A stretch of DNA of 64,000 nucleotides from Halolamina sediminis (GTDB taxonomy: Archaea > Halobacteriota > Halobacteria > Halobacteriales > Haloferacaceae), in the NCBI RefSeq assembly GCF_001282785.1, contig NZ_CVUA01000001.1, positions 2,771,859 to 2,835,858 of the forward strand, in the 5' to 3' direction. Shown piece after piece: positions 49,804-58,821 of this stretch. The number at the start of each line of letters is the position of its first letter. Position 1 is the first letter of the stretch. Under the pieces are notes generated by a model. That model made no database searches. It was not told the origin of the DNA and saw nothing but the letters and a program-made list of their open reading frames with translations. Made by a program: the position numbers and the translations under genes.

Positions 49804-51141
49804 TCACTCGGTGCGTGCGTTCCCGTTCAGGACGTAGTGCGCCGTGTCACTCCGGAACTCCATGCGGAACGACTGTGGCTCGTTCTGCTGGATATCGTCG
49901 AACGTCCACACCTCGAACTCGGTCCCGATGAAGTCGTCGGGGTTGACGATACCGAACAGGTCGAACCTGTCGAGGGTCCGTTTCTTCACAGTATCAGTGA
50001 CCTTCCCCTTGATGTTGTCGGCGATGTCGTTGCCGTCCTGTTCGGTGAACTCGATCTCGTCGTTCGAACTGTTCTCGGCGACCTGTTCCGCGACCTCCCT
50101 CACCTTCTTCTCTATCTCGGATTTGAGTTCGGTTCGTAGTTTTCGATACCCCGCTTCTACGGCTTGTGTGCTGGTGTTGTCTTGTTCAAGCAGGACCACG
50201 ATCAGGGCGGCACGTGCCACCGACTTCGGGTCGGCGTCCGTCTGCGCCCCCGATGCGATCGCCGGTATCACTGGGGACATCCGGTCTCGGAACGTCCCTG
50301 TTTCGTCCGGCACGGGGAAGCTGTCCCCGCCGTGGACGTTTCCTTGCCCCAGGTTCCCGTGGGTCCCGTGTCGACCGCCTCCTCGAAGCCTCGCCCCGGC
50401 GGCGTCGTAGTTGTTGTTGAGGTACGCCTCCACGACGTCGATGGACTGACCGTCGACGAACAGGGCGAGTGCGAGAACGTACGGCTCGTCCCCGTCCGGG
50501 GCGAGGAACCTGTCTTCCTCGTCGGAGTCCCGACAGTCTACCCGCGACAGTTCCAGCGTCACCGGCATCGTCCCCGTCTCCATGGGTGTGCCCGTCTGCA
50601 GCTGGGACTCGATCTTGGGGTCGACCCACGCCGCCCAGTCCTGCGTCGACCGTCCCGCGGCGTCGACGCGCAGTTCGAGGAACACCTCCTCGCCCGAGAG
50701 GTGGGTCAGGTCGGCTTTCACATCCAACAGTTCTCCGGTGTACCCCTTCTGGCGGCGGAGAACCGGGTTCCATACGTGAGTGCCGTTCTCTCGGTGGTGT
50801 TCGAACACCCAAAACTCGGCGCCGTCGCTCGCGCTCGCGCCGTCGAGGAACCCGATCTGGGCGGTGAAGACGGCGTTGTCGGGCGCCGTGACCCACGGGA
50901 AGAATCCCTTGATCGTTCCGTTCGGGACCCACTTGGGGTGGGTCCTGAGCGCCGATTTCGAGGACCCGTTCTCCATGGTCACGGTGTCGAAACGGGCGAA
51001 CCCTCGGTCGTCGCCCGTGCTCCCGTTCCACGGGATCTCGTTGCTGTCGCGAGTGTTGTGGTCGTCTACGAGCTGTCCCGTCACCCAGCGCGCTCCGTCA
51101 GCCGTGTTCGTGAGATCTATGGCCATTTTCGGCTCCGACAT
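49804..51141 (-). CDS. Orphan multidomain protein of unknown function, lectin-like N-terminus
   Basis: A 445-residue protein unlike its neighbours. Residues 40-170 have a beta-sandwich pattern seen in bacterial carbohydrate-binding-like domains: RTHPKWVPNGTIKGFFPWV, AQIGFLDGASASDGAEFWVF, LHLSGEEVFLELRVDAAG-like strands and STQDWAAWVDPKI. A second segment (about 190-300) has LSRVDCRDSDEED and DEPYVLALALFVDG, resembling a domain of secreted bacterial proteins. Residues about 330-400 form a helical stretch (TELKSEIEKKVREVAEQVAEN). No signal peptide is visible. It is less GC-rich than flanking genes with a very AT-rich promoter region, so it is probably a recent arrival. Confidence 0.7.
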   Translation of the reverse strand: MSEPKMAIDLTNTADGARWVTGQLVDDHNTRDSNEIPWNGSTGDDRGFARFDTVTMENGSSKSALRTHPKWVPNGTIKGFFPWVTAPDNAVFTAQIGFLDGASASDGAEFWVFEHHRENGTHVWNPVLRRQKGYTGELLDVKADLTHLSGEEVFLELRVDAAGRSTQDWAAWVDPKIESQLQTGTPMETGTMPVTLELSRVDCRDSDEEDRFLAPDGDEPYVLALALFVDGQSIDVVEAYLNNNYDAAGARLRGGGRHGTHGNLGQGNVHGGDSFPVPDETGTFRDRMSPVIPAIASGAQTDADPKSVARAALIVVLLEQDNTSTQAVEAGYRKLRTELKSEIEKKVREVAEQVAENSSNDEIEFTEQDGNDIADNIKGKVTDTVKKRTLDRFDLFGIVNPDDFIGTEFEVWTFDDIQQNEPQSFRMEFRSDTAHYVLNGNARTE

Positions 51142-51310
51142 GTCGACTGACCAGTGTTTCTCCCGTTCCGCCGTATCGAACCATCGCCGACATGTCGTCA
51201 GTAAATATAATATTCATAATGTAATAATCTTTTGCTACATATATCCATAGAGTAATTTTACACGTAGTTATATAACGTGTCTGCTAAGTCGAGCCCCGAT
51301 ACGCACCGTG
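51142..51310. promoter_or_regulatory. AT-rich island upstream of the orphan gene
   Basis: About 51195-51280 is mostly A/T (TAAATATAATATTCATAATG..., TTATATAACG), a sharp break from the high-GC chromosome. It contains several possible TATA boxes for the minus-strand orphan gene and an inverted repeat ACACGT-AGTTATATA-ACGTGT near 51261-51281. The remainder to 51402 is normal in composition and holds no gene that I can see. Confidence 0.55.
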
Positions 51311-51402
51311 GTTTCACCACGCCTGTCGAAACCGATCACGCGTGGGGACTTCGGCGGTGCACGTTCGGGGACCACACTGGACGACCGACACCGGTCCAGT
51401 TC

Positions 51403-52683
51403 CTACCGTTCCGGATGGGTCGGCGCGTCGAAGCCGCCGCGGACCAGCGGCTTGGCGACGTGCCGGCGGGCACACGGCGGCACCTCGTACCAGCCAAGTT
51501 CGAGGTCACGCTCCACGTCGACTGCGACTTTTCGCGGCGCACTCGTTCCGCAGTCCCGGCAGCGGTACCCCTGATCCCGGCCTGCCGAACTCATCCGGTT
51601 CCCGCAGTCCGGGCACGTCGGGGTGGCCAGCTCGGTCCGATCAAGCGCGCGGACGGCGAACTTCTCCAGTTTGAGCGTCCCGTCGCTCACCTCGCCGCAG
51701 ACGGTGAGTTCGTCGCCCGTACGCAGTGCTCGCACGCGGTCGCGGAAGCGCTTGGTCGGCTCGAACGCCGCAGCCGCGATGGGGTCCCCTGATTCACCTC
51801 GAATCGGGACGAACACGTGGCCACCCTCCCGCGTTTCGGGCTGGCCGGCGACGACGCAGTCGACGCGGTAGGCACGGCCGTCATCGAGGGTCGCGAGGTC
51901 GTCGGTGGCCACGTCCCGAAGGTGGGCGTCGGTGCCCTGATTCGTCCGGAACAGTGCGGTGCGTTCGACCGGCTCCGAGTCGATTTTCGAAGCCATCTCC
52001 CGGAGTGCCTCGGGATCGTCGCCGCGGAGACCGTAGAGGATCGGCCCGGGCGCGCTGGGAACGCAGACCGCCTCCGCCTCGCCGCGGTCGACGGTGTCCC
52101 ACGCCTCGGGGTAGGCGTCGTCGGCCGCCGCGAACAGCGTCTCCTCGTCGACCTCGCGCGGCGTGCCACAGCGGTCGAACTCGCGGTAGGCGATCAGCTC
52201 GTACGTCCACTCGGAGAAGGTGCCGGCGGCGCCGACTGCCGCGAGCGCGCCGATGCGGCCGTGGCCGCCCGCCCATCCCACGGTGTGGAAGCCGGCGTCG
52301 TCGGCGAGCGCGAGCGCGTCGTCGAGGTCGTGCATCTCGCGGACGGCGTTGCGGGCGAACTGAGTCACAGCGTCGGGAACCTCGGCGGCCTCACAGTCGG
52401 TGACGACGAGTCCCGGGGCGGTCCGGGGGTCGTCCGTCTCGGCCAGCGGCTCGAGTTCGTCGCGGGCGAGTTCGGCGGCACGGTCGGCGTCGAGATCGGT
52501 GTGGATCGCGAGCGCGGCGTTCCCGCGGGTCTTCCGCTCGACGGCGGGGTTGAGCCGGATCAGCAGTCGCTCGTCGACGCGCCCCCCCGCGGCCGCGATC
52601 CGCTCGGCGATCCGGGCCGCGAGGTAGGTCGTGCACATCCCCCGCCGTCGGGAGTCGGTGTCGTCGACGCCGATGATCGTCAC
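51403..52683 (-). CDS. tiaS: tRNA(Ile2) 2-agmatinylcytidine synthetase
   Basis: A 426-residue enzyme that attaches agmatine to the wobble C of tRNA-Ile(CAU), letting archaea read AUA. N-terminal kinase-like TCKD region: [21 protein letters not shown] (DDTDS motif, residues 6-10) and [18 protein letters not shown]. The ferredoxin-like part has [20 protein letters not shown]. The OB-fold follows around residue 270-350 and the C-terminal zinc ribbon is [12 protein letters not shown]...CRDCG. The start is GTG at 52683, where homology begins. It is divergent from the XRE regulator. Essential in Haloferax. Confidence 0.95.
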   Translation of the reverse strand: MTIIGVDDTDSRRRGMCTTYLAARIAERIAAAGGRVDERLLIRLNPAVERKTRGNAALAIHTDLDADRAAELARDELEPLAETDDPRTAPGLVVTDCEAAEVPDAVTQFARNAVREMHDLDDALALADDAGFHTVGWAGGHGRIGALAAVGAAGTFSEWTYELIAYREFDRCGTPREVDEETLFAAADDAYPEAWDTVDRGEAEAVCVPSAPGPILYGLRGDDPEALREMASKIDSEPVERTALFRTNQGTDAHLRDVATDDLATLDDGRAYRVDCVVAGQPETREGGHVFVPIRGESGDPIAAAAFEPTKRFRDRVRALRTGDELTVCGEVSDGTLKLEKFAVRALDRTELATPTCPDCGNRMSSAGRDQGYRCRDCGTSAPRKVAVDVERDLELGWYEVPPCARRHVAKPLVRGGFDAPTHPER

Positions 52684-52764
52684 GGAGGGAGGGAGGCGGT
52701 CGGCGGGCAAGGGGGTTTCGCGTCGGCCGGAACCTGACGGCCGGGGAGAGGTTTCTGCACAACG

Positions 52765-52795
52765 CATTTATACGACGAATCGTCTAAATTCGTCT
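52765..52795 (+). promoter_or_regulatory. Promoter and operator of the XRE regulator gene
   Basis: ATTTATAC (52766-52773) is a good TATA box 27 bp before the ATG. GACGAAT-CGTCTAA-ATTCGTC (52774-52794) is a perfect inverted repeat with 7-bp arms that covers the predicted transcription start, the typical place for an autorepressor. Confidence 0.6.
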
Positions 52796-53776
52796 ATGAG
52801 CCGTACAGCGCTTATCGAGAACGTCACGGCGATGCTGCAGGACGCCGGGTTCCTCGTCAGCGAGCGCTGTGCGATCCGGCCCAAGAGCTTCGACGTCGCG
52901 GCCCGGCGCGGCGAGGAGCTCGTGCTGCTGAAAGTACTCGGGAACGTGGACGCGTTCGACGCCGCCACCGGGCGGGAGATGCGCCGGCTCGGGGAGTACC
53001 TCTCGGCGACGCCGATGGTCGTGGGGATGCGGACCCGCGACGAGGAGCTGAAGCCCGAAGTGGTGTACTTCCGCCACGGCGTGCCCGCGATGCATCCGGA
53101 CACCGCGTTCGACCTGTTCGTCGAGGACGTGCCGCCGCTGATCTACGCGGCCCCCGGCGGGCTGTACGTCAACATCGATGGCGACATGCTCTCGGAGAGC
53201 CGACAGAAGCAGGACTGGAGCTTGGGGAAGCTCGCGTCCGAACTCGGGGTCTCCCGGCGCACCGTCTCGAAGTACGAGGACGGGATGAACGCCTCCATCG
53301 ACGTGGCGGTGAAGCTGGAGGAGCTGTTCGACCAGCCGTTCACCTCACCGATGAACGTGATGGAGGGCGCCGAGGAGGTCCGCGACGCCGACCCGACCCC
53401 GGACCCACCCGAGGCCGACCCCGACGACGAGCACGTGGTGGGCGTACTGACGCGGGCGGGGTTTACGGTCCACCCGACCACGCGGGCGCCGTTCAACAGC
53501 GTGAGCGAGGACGAGGAACGCCGCGGCGGCGACGGCGCGAAGCTACTCACGGGCCACTCGGAGTTCACCCCCAGCGCCGAGAAGCGCGCTCGGATCATGT
53601 CCTCGCTTGGGCAGGTCACCAAGACGCGCTCGGTGTACTTCGTCGAGGACGAGGCCAGCCGGGAGTCCGTCAAGGGTACCGCGCTGGTGTCGTGTGACGA
53701 GCTCGGCGAGACGGACGACCCCGAGGCGGTTCGGGACCTGATCCGGGAGCGCGCCGCGGAGCCGGGCGAAGCCTGA
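52796..53776 (+). CDS. Archaeal XRE-type HTH regulator (COG1395 type)
   Basis: A 326-residue regulator. Residues 1-125 form a nuclease-like/endonuclease-fold sensing domain ([28 protein letters not shown], then [15 protein letters not shown]). An XRE helix-turn-helix follows at about 135-190 ([23 protein letters not shown]). A second copy of the N-terminal-like domain occurs at the C-terminus ([20 protein letters not shown]...). The family is universal in euryarchaea but of unknown target. The palindrome overlapping its own start suggests autoregulation. Confidence 0.9.
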   Translation: MSRTALIENVTAMLQDAGFLVSERCAIRPKSFDVAARRGEELVLLKVLGNVDAFDAATGREMRRLGEYLSATPMVVGMRTRDEELKPEVVYFRHGVPAMHPDTAFDLFVEDVPPLIYAAPGGLYVNIDGDMLSESRQKQDWSLGKLASELGVSRRTVSKYEDGMNASIDVAVKLEELFDQPFTSPMNVMEGAEEVRDADPTPDPPEADPDDEHVVGVLTRAGFTVHPTTRAPFNSVSEDEERRGGDGAKLLTGHSEFTPSAEKRARIMSSLGQVTKTRSVYFVEDEASRESVKGTALVSCDELGETDDPEAVRDLIRERAAEPGEA

Positions 53777-53854
53777 TTCTTTCGGGAAGTAACGGTTTCT
53801 CGGGTGGTTTCCGTCGGTGAGTGCTGGAACAGCGACTACTCCGACAGCGACCGC

Positions 53855-54010
53855 AACAGCAACTCGATCGTAGACCACTTGCGACCGCAGGGTGCCGGGC
53901 ACGAGGCCCGGCACAGCACCGAGTCCCCGTTCCTCCCCGTCACCGCCGGCGCTCGCTCGTTTCACTCGCTCGCGCGATGGCGGCGACGCTACCACCGCCA
54001 CCGCGGCCGT
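53855..54010 (-). repeat. Dispersed TIR element, copy D (truncated, inverted)
   Basis: An incomplete copy on the opposite strand. The terminal arm AACTCGATCGTAGACCACTT is followed directly by the reverse complement of the right-end hairpin of copy A (GGTGCCGGGCACGAGGCCCGGCAC). The core blocks and the other arm are missing or decayed past 53950. The gap 53777-54066 contains nothing else. Confidence 0.7.
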
Positions 54011-54066
54011 AACTGAGCCGTCGCTATCCGCTTAGTTCGCGAAAACGAGAGTCGAGAGCCGACCGC

Positions 54067-54321
54067 TTACGCGGCGCTGCCGTACGTCTCGTCGAGGTAC
54101 TCAACGATGTCGTCGCTCTCTGGCATCCCCTCGACGCCGTGCTCTTCGTCGACGAGGACTGGTACGCCGGTCTGGCCCGAGATCTCCTTCACTTCGTCGC
54201 GCTTGTCGTGGCTGGAGGGGACCATCACCGAGTCGTACTCCAGTCCGAGCTCGTCGAGCTTGCTGGTCACTTTCGCGCAGTACGGGCAGCCTTCGACTTC
54301 GTAGAGCGTGATGTTCGCCAT
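54067..54321 (-). CDS. Glutaredoxin-like protein
   Basis: An 84-residue single-domain glutaredoxin with dithiol active site EGCPYCAK (Cys12, Cys15), the cis-Pro turn TGVPVLVDEE (Pro near 54) and the Gly-rich glutathione-side motif MPESDDIVEYLDETYG. Haloarchaea use gamma-glutamylcysteine instead of glutathione, so the natural reductant may be that thiol or a thioredoxin reductase. It is transcribed in the same direction as the upstream-lying tail of the adjacent membrane gene cluster but as a separate unit. Confidence 0.93.
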   Translation of the reverse strand: MANITLYEVEGCPYCAKVTSKLDELGLEYDSVMVPSSHDKRDEVKEISGQTGVPVLVDEEHGVEGMPESDDIVEYLDETYGSAA

Positions 54322-54383
54322 CGCTCGTGAGTAGGGGACCGCGACGCAAAAGGGCCGCGGCGGCGGCGAGCGCGCCGGCGAGT

Positions 54384-55787
54384 TCAGACGACCTGTTGCC
54401 GCAGCGATCGGGCGGCATCGGCGATCCGGTCGCGTTCGCGGACGGCCTCGGAGAGCCCCCAGCCGAACAGGATCAGCACCGCGCCGACGACGCCGGTGAA
54501 CTCCCAGGAGTCGAGCCAGACCGGCTGGAACCACGGCGCCAACCGCCCCCAGAGTCCCGCGAACTCGGTGACGGGGCCCTCGACGATCGTCCCCTGCGCG
54601 TTCGCCGCGAGCCACGAGGAGAACGTCGCCGAGAGCCCGCCGGCGGAGCCGTAGATCGCCTTGTGACCGCTCACGCCCTGATCGCGCATCGTCGGGCCGT
54701 TGGACTCGTCGCCCGTGCCGATGCGCTCGGCGTCGTAGGGACCCCACGTGGCGAAGTACTCCCAGACGATCTCACCCTGCGGGGTGACCTCGATCACGCG
54801 GTGGTTCATCGAGTCGACGATCAGCGTGTTGCCGTTGGGGAGCCGGTCTGCGTCCCGCGGCCAGGAGAGCGACGCCGAGGAGCCCGCGCTCCAGACGTGC
54901 TCCCACTCGCCGTCGTCGTTCTTCGTGTACTCGATCACGCGGTCGTTCTCGCTGTCGGCGACGAGGATCGTCGGGTCGCCGCCCTCGGTGGTGAGCCAGT
55001 CGGGGTTGTGCTGCTCATACAGCGTCGAGTGATCGCCGTCCTCGCCGAGGCGTTCGGTTATCTCCTTGGACTCGATGTTCACGGCGATCACCTGATCGAA
55101 GTTCCGCGGCGAGAGCAGCAGTTCGCTGCCGTTGCGGATCACCTCCACGTCGTTGACGTGGGTCCAGTCTTTCGCGAAGCCGCCGTCCGTGCTGTTGGGG
55201 TAGTGGTTGCGGAACGTCCACTCCCAGTCGACCTCGCCGTCGACGCGGTCGTACAGCACCGCGCGGTCGTCCGAGCACGCACAGGACTCGTTCCAGTTGC
55301 GCATGTTGGCGATGGCGAGGTGGGTGTCGTTGTACACGTCGATGTCGTGGGTGTCGTGGTAGGGGAGCGTCTCCTCCCAGACGCGCTCCTTGGTCTCGGG
55401 GTCGAGTTCGTAGACGTTCGTCCCGTCGGGGTTGGTCGAGACCACGAGCAGGTTCCCGTTCTCCATCGGGTCCACGTCGTAGAACCAGCGTGCGCCGATC
55501 ATGTCCTCGTACACCCACTCGGTCGTCCCGTTGCCGCTGGTCGACACGACCCGGGCGGGCTTCTTGGCGTTGCCCTCGCCCTGGAAGTGGTAGCCCTGAA
55601 TCCCGATCACGGTGGAGTCGTTCGCCGGCTGTGCCATCGTGCCGGCTTCGAGTTCGCTTACGGCGCCGGCCTCCTCGTCACCGCCGACGCCGAGGGCGGC
55701 GCCCGCAGCGGGCGCGAGCAGCGAGAGAACCAACAGAAGCGCCACCCCGCGGACGAGCCAGAGGCGGGATGGGAGACTGCGTTGCAT
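54384..55787 (-). CDS. Arylsulfotransferase (ASST)-like surface protein
   Basis: A 467-residue protein with a signal sequence (WLVRGVALLLVLSLLAPAAGA), a six-bladed beta-propeller (about 60-385) and one C-terminal helix (about 425-445; EFTGVVGAVLILFGWGL) followed by a basic tail. Propeller blades have repeated NGNLLVVSTNPDGT, HDTHDIDVYNDTHLA, RDADRLPNGNTLIVDSMNHRVIEV motifs typical of arylsulfotransferase/aryl-sulfate sulfotransferase domains. DTHDIDV and THVNDVEV carry the His positions found in ASST. It would sit outside the membrane; enzymatic activity is unproven. Confidence 0.85.
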   Translation of the reverse strand: MQRSLPSRLWLVRGVALLLVLSLLAPAAGAALGVGGDEEAGAVSELEAGTMAQPANDSTVIGIQGYHFQGEGNAKKPARVVSTSGNGTTEWVYEDMIGARWFYDVDPMENGNLLVVSTNPDGTNVYELDPETKERVWEETLPYHDTHDIDVYNDTHLAIANMRNWNESCACSDDRAVLYDRVDGEVDWEWTFRNHYPNSTDGGFAKDWTHVNDVEVIRNGSELLLSPRNFDQVIAVNIESKEITERLGEDGDHSTLYEQHNPDWLTTEGGDPTILVADSENDRVIEYTKNDDGEWEHVWSAGSSASLSWPRDADRLPNGNTLIVDSMNHRVIEVTPQGEIVWEYFATWGPYDAERIGTGDESNGPTMRDQGVSGHKAIYGSAGGLSATFSSWLAANAQGTIVEGPVTEFAGLWGRLAPWFQPVWLDSWEFTGVVGAVLILFGWGLSEAVRERDRIADAARSLRQQVV

Positions 55788-55835
55788 ACTCGCGCAAACG
55801 CTGGCGCGTGGGAAGGTGTTGCGATCCCGTGCGGG

Positions 55836-57260
55836 CTACATCACGCCGCTGGTCCGCACCGCGAAGTAGACCACGAACGCGCCCGCGAGCAGCCACTGGC
55901 CGACGTGGATCTCTTTCCGTTCGCCGGCGGCGAGCTTCACGATGGGGTAGGAGACGATCCCCGCGGCGATCCCGTACGCGATCGAGAAGGTAAACGGCAT
56001 CACCATGATCGTCATCCCGGCCGGGATCGCGTAGGTGAGATCGTCCCACGCGACCTCGACAGCGTTGCCGAGCATCACGACGCCGATGACCACCAGCGCG
56101 ATGTGGGAGGCGTACTCAGGAATCCCCGCGGCGATCGGGACGAACGCCAACGAGAGCACGAACAGTCCGGCGACGGTCAGCGCCGTCAGGCCGGTGCGGC
56201 CGCCCTCCTCGACGCCGGTCGCGGACTCGATGTACGTCGTCACCGTCGAGGTGCCGAGCATCCCGCCGACGGTGGTGCCGACCGCGTCGGCCATCAGCGG
56301 CTTGTCGATGTCGGGGAGGTTCCCGTCGTCGTCGAGAAAGCCCGCCGCCTGCCCGACGCCGACCAACGTCCCCGCGGTGTCGAAGAAGTCGACGAAGAAG
56401 AACGTGAACACGATCAGCGCGAACGTGAACGCGTCGACGTTCGCGAAGCCGGAGACGAACGCGCCCGCGAGCGGCCGGATGTCGTACGCCGCGAGGCTGT
56501 ACGTCGTCGTCGAGCCGGTGAGGAAGATGTCCGTCGCGATCGAGGCGCCGGCGACGTTCTCGGGGTTGTAGGCGGTGTATCCTAGCGCCGCGGCGGCGTA
56601 GCCAGCGACGGTCGTCCCGAGGATGCCGACGACGATCGACCCGCGAACCCCGCGGGCGTACAGCCCGAACGTGAACAACAGGCCCGCGACCGAGATCAGC
56701 GCCACCGGGTCCTTCGCGAACACCGGCGAGAGCGTCAGGAACGTCGCTGGGTCGCCCGCAACCACCCGCATCGACTCGAAGCCGATGAGTGCGAGGAAGA
56801 GGCCGATCCCCGACCCCACCGCGAGCTTCACCGGTTCGGGAAACAGTTTGATCACGTACTCACGCGCGCCGACGGCGGTGAGCGCGATGAAGATTACCCC
56901 CTCGACGACGACTGCGGCGAGGGCGGTCTGCCACGGGACCCCCATCCCGAGCACGACCGTGAACGCGAAGAAGGCGTTCAGCCCCAGCCCGGGCGCCTGC
57001 GCGAACGGGCGGTTGGCGTACAGCGCCATCACTAGCGTCGCGGTCGCCGCCGAGATGATGGTGACCACGGCGAGCATCGCCCGGATCCGGCCGTCGCCGA
57101 TCCCCTCGATCGTGATCGCGTTCGCGAGCACCGCGGGGTTGACGACCACGATGTAGCTCATGGTCAAGAACGTGGTCAACCCCGCCAAGAGTTCGGTCCT
57201 GACGGTGGTGTCGTGGCTGTCCAGATCGAAGTAGTCGGCCAGCGTCTCTGTGAGACCCAT
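55836..57260 (-). CDS. NCS2-family purine permease (AzgA-like)
   Basis: A 474-residue transporter with 12-14 helices. AzgA-type signatures: AGLTTFLTMSYIVVVNPAVL (residues 27-46), APGLGLNAFFAFTVVLGMG (about 94-112), VFTFFFVDFFDTAGTLVGVG (the substrate-site FFDTxGTL), DAVGTTVGGMLGTSTVTTYIES, and the end HVGQWLLAGAFVVYFA. Members import adenine, guanine or hypoxanthine with protons. It lies directly downstream of a GfcR/phosphoribosyltransferase-type regulator and pyrE on the same strand, a nucleobase-salvage context. GGTATACAC about 50 bp upstream is a likely TATA box. Confidence 0.93.
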   Translation of the reverse strand: MGLTETLADYFDLDSHDTTVRTELLAGLTTFLTMSYIVVVNPAVLANAITIEGIGDGRIRAMLAVVTIISAATATLVMALYANRPFAQAPGLGLNAFFAFTVVLGMGVPWQTALAAVVVEGVIFIALTAVGAREYVIKLFPEPVKLAVGSGIGLFLALIGFESMRVVAGDPATFLTLSPVFAKDPVALISVAGLLFTFGLYARGVRGSIVVGILGTTVAGYAAAALGYTAYNPENVAGASIATDIFLTGSTTTYSLAAYDIRPLAGAFVSGFANVDAFTFALIVFTFFFVDFFDTAGTLVGVGQAAGFLDDDGNLPDIDKPLMADAVGTTVGGMLGTSTVTTYIESATGVEEGGRTGLTALTVAGLFVLSLAFVPIAAGIPEYASHIALVVIGVVMLGNAVEVAWDDLTYAIPAGMTIMVMPFTFSIAYGIAAGIVSYPIVKLAAGERKEIHVGQWLLAGAFVVYFAVRTSGVM

Positions 57261-57369
57261 CCGTATGGGTGCACATCGAGACGGACGAGTACTTGAGGCT
57301 TTCCCTCCGGTATACACAAACGCGCCCAAACATGACGGGCGAGTGGCGAATACGTGGCGGTACACGGAA

Positions 57370-57396
57370 GCGGTATTCACGAACGTGGATTACCGC
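57370..57396. promoter_or_regulatory. Composite palindrome upstream of the purine permease gene
   Basis: GCGGTA-TT-CACG-AA-CGTG-GAT-TACCGC is a nested inverted repeat between the regulator's stop and the permease promoter. The outer 6-bp and inner 4-bp arms are perfect. It is a candidate site for the adjacent GfcR-like regulator. Confidence 0.4.
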
Positions 57397-57412
57397 GAGG
57401 AGCGTGCCGTCG

Positions 57413-58132
57413 TCAGCGGTCGTCGAACGTCGTCAGCGCGCCCACGGGCGCGTCGGTGATCTCGCGGGCGCGGTCCATCCCCTCGTCGCCGACGGCGATC
57501 AGGGTGAACACGCCGCCGACGGTCGCGCCGACCTGCTTCACGATGTCGAGCAGGAGTTCCTGCGTCTCGCCCGAGCGGATCAGGTCGTCGACGACGAGCA
57601 CGGTGTCGCCCGCCGAGACGGCGTCGGCGGGGAGGTAGTAGGTGAGCTCGATCCCCGACGCGAGTCGTTGGCGGGACTCGACGAACTCCTCGACGGCGGT
57701 CTCCTTGCGTTTCTTCGCGTAGACGATGTCGGCGTCGAAGTAGGAGGCCATCGCGGCGCCCAGCGTGATCCCGTCGGTCGCGGCGGTCAGCACCACGTCC
57801 GGGCGGTCGAACGCGAACGACTCGGCGGCGACGGGCGCGACGAGGTCGAGGAACGACTGGTCGAACACGGCGGCGCTGTTGTCGACGTACCCCTCGTCGT
57901 CGACGGTGATCCGGGACTCCAGCTCCTCGGCCAGCGCCTCCCGACCGACGCTCTCGACGGTCTCGCGGGCACGCTCGATGCCGGGCAGGACGTGCCCGTT
58001 GACGTAGCGGTTCAGATCCCCCGCCGGCAGGCCGGTGAGCTCGGCGAGCTCGTCGTACGTTCGACTGCGCTTCAGCGTCCGCAGAACGGCGACGGCCCGT
58101 AGCTGCAGGGCCGCCTTCTCTGCACGGTTCAT
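57413..58132 (-). CDS. gfcR: GfcR-like transcriptional regulator (PRTase domain)
   Basis: A 239-residue regulator with an N-terminal helix-turn-helix (about 8-55; RAVAVLRTLKRSRTYDELAELTGLPAGDLNRYVNG) fused to a type I phosphoribosyltransferase domain (about 85-225). The PRPP loop is VLVVDDLIRSGET (near 180). In Haloferax, GfcR (formerly pyrE2-like) controls glycolytic genes and the PRTase domain senses metabolites. Here its neighbours are a purine permease and pyrE, so a nucleobase role is also possible. The ATG at 58132 is preferred over an upstream GTG. GGTTG-CA-CAACC at 58145-58156 upstream may be an autoregulatory site. Confidence 0.85.
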   Translation of the reverse strand: MNRAEKAALQLRAVAVLRTLKRSRTYDELAELTGLPAGDLNRYVNGHVLPGIERARETVESVGREALAEELESRITVDDEGYVDNSAAVFDQSFLDLVAPVAAESFAFDRPDVVLTAATDGITLGAAMASYFDADIVYAKKRKETAVEEFVESRQRLASGIELTYYLPADAVSAGDTVLVVDDLIRSGETQELLLDIVKQVGATVGGVFTLIAVGDEGMDRAREITDAPVGALTTFDDR

Positions 58133-58220
58133 GGATATCCTCACGGTTGCACAACCATGAACACGTCGAACGACGGTCGTACGAAAAACGGACGGGGGCG
58201 TGCCCAGCAGTCGCCGATCG

Positions 58221-58739
58221 CTACCGGTCGGCCAGCAGCTCCGACGCGGTTACGAGCGCCTCCATCTCGACGCCGTGGTCGGCGAGGTTCTCCCGGCCGC
58301 CCTCCTCGCGGTCGACGACCAGCAGCGCGCGGTTCACCTCGGCGCCGGCCTCCCGGAGGGCCTCGACGGCGTCGACGGCGGACTGGCCGGTGGTCGCGAT
58401 GTCCTCGACGACGACGACCTCCTCGCCCTCCGAGAGGCGGCCCTCGATGCGGTTGCCGGTGCCGTACTCCTTCTGCTCCTTACGCGCGATGACGTAGGGC
58501 ACGTCGGCGGTGATGCTCGTCGCCGCCGCGAGGGGGACGCCCCCCAGCGCGACGCCGCCGAGCTTCTCGCCGTCGAGTCGCTCGCTGAACGCCTCGGCGA
58601 TCAGGCGGAGACAGCGCGGGTCGGTCTCGAACAGGTACTTGTCGACGTAGTAGTCGCTGGTGCCGCCGTGGGAGAGTTCGAACTCGCCGAACTGGACCGC
58701 GTCGGCGTCCCGGAGCGCCTGGATGAGTTCGTCGGTCAC
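58221..58739 (-). CDS. pyrE: Orotate phosphoribosyltransferase
   Basis: A 172-residue enzyme that makes orotidine 5'-phosphate from orotate and PRPP in pyrimidine synthesis. Features are [20 protein letters not shown] (orotate side), [16 protein letters not shown], the flexible catalytic loop [12 protein letters not shown] and PRPP motif [13 protein letters not shown] (about 112-124). The start is GTG at 58739, supported by a TTTTTGCC element 27 bp upstream on the minus strand. It precedes gfcR on the same strand but has a 90-bp gap, so it may have its own promoter. pyrE is the usual haloarchaeal selectable marker. Confidence 0.95.
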   Translation of the reverse strand: MTDELIQALRDADAVQFGEFELSHGGTSDYYVDKYLFETDPRCLRLIAEAFSERLDGEKLGGVALGGVPLAAATSITADVPYVIARKEQKEYGTGNRIEGRLSEGEEVVVVEDIATTGQSAVDAVEALREAGAEVNRALLVVDREEGGRENLADHGVEMEALVTASELLADR

Positions 58740-58821
58740 GGCTGTGGGTGGGCGCGGGGTCGGCAAAAACTGGTCGGTCGTCAGGGGAAGGCTATATCGG
58801 CCGACCGGCCCGACCCCGGCT

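Noticed and set aside
51195..51290. AT-rich stretch as a possible replication origin
   Set aside because: No Orc1/Cdc6 gene is in the window and no repeated ORB-like motifs were seen; a promoter patch of an acquired gene is simpler.
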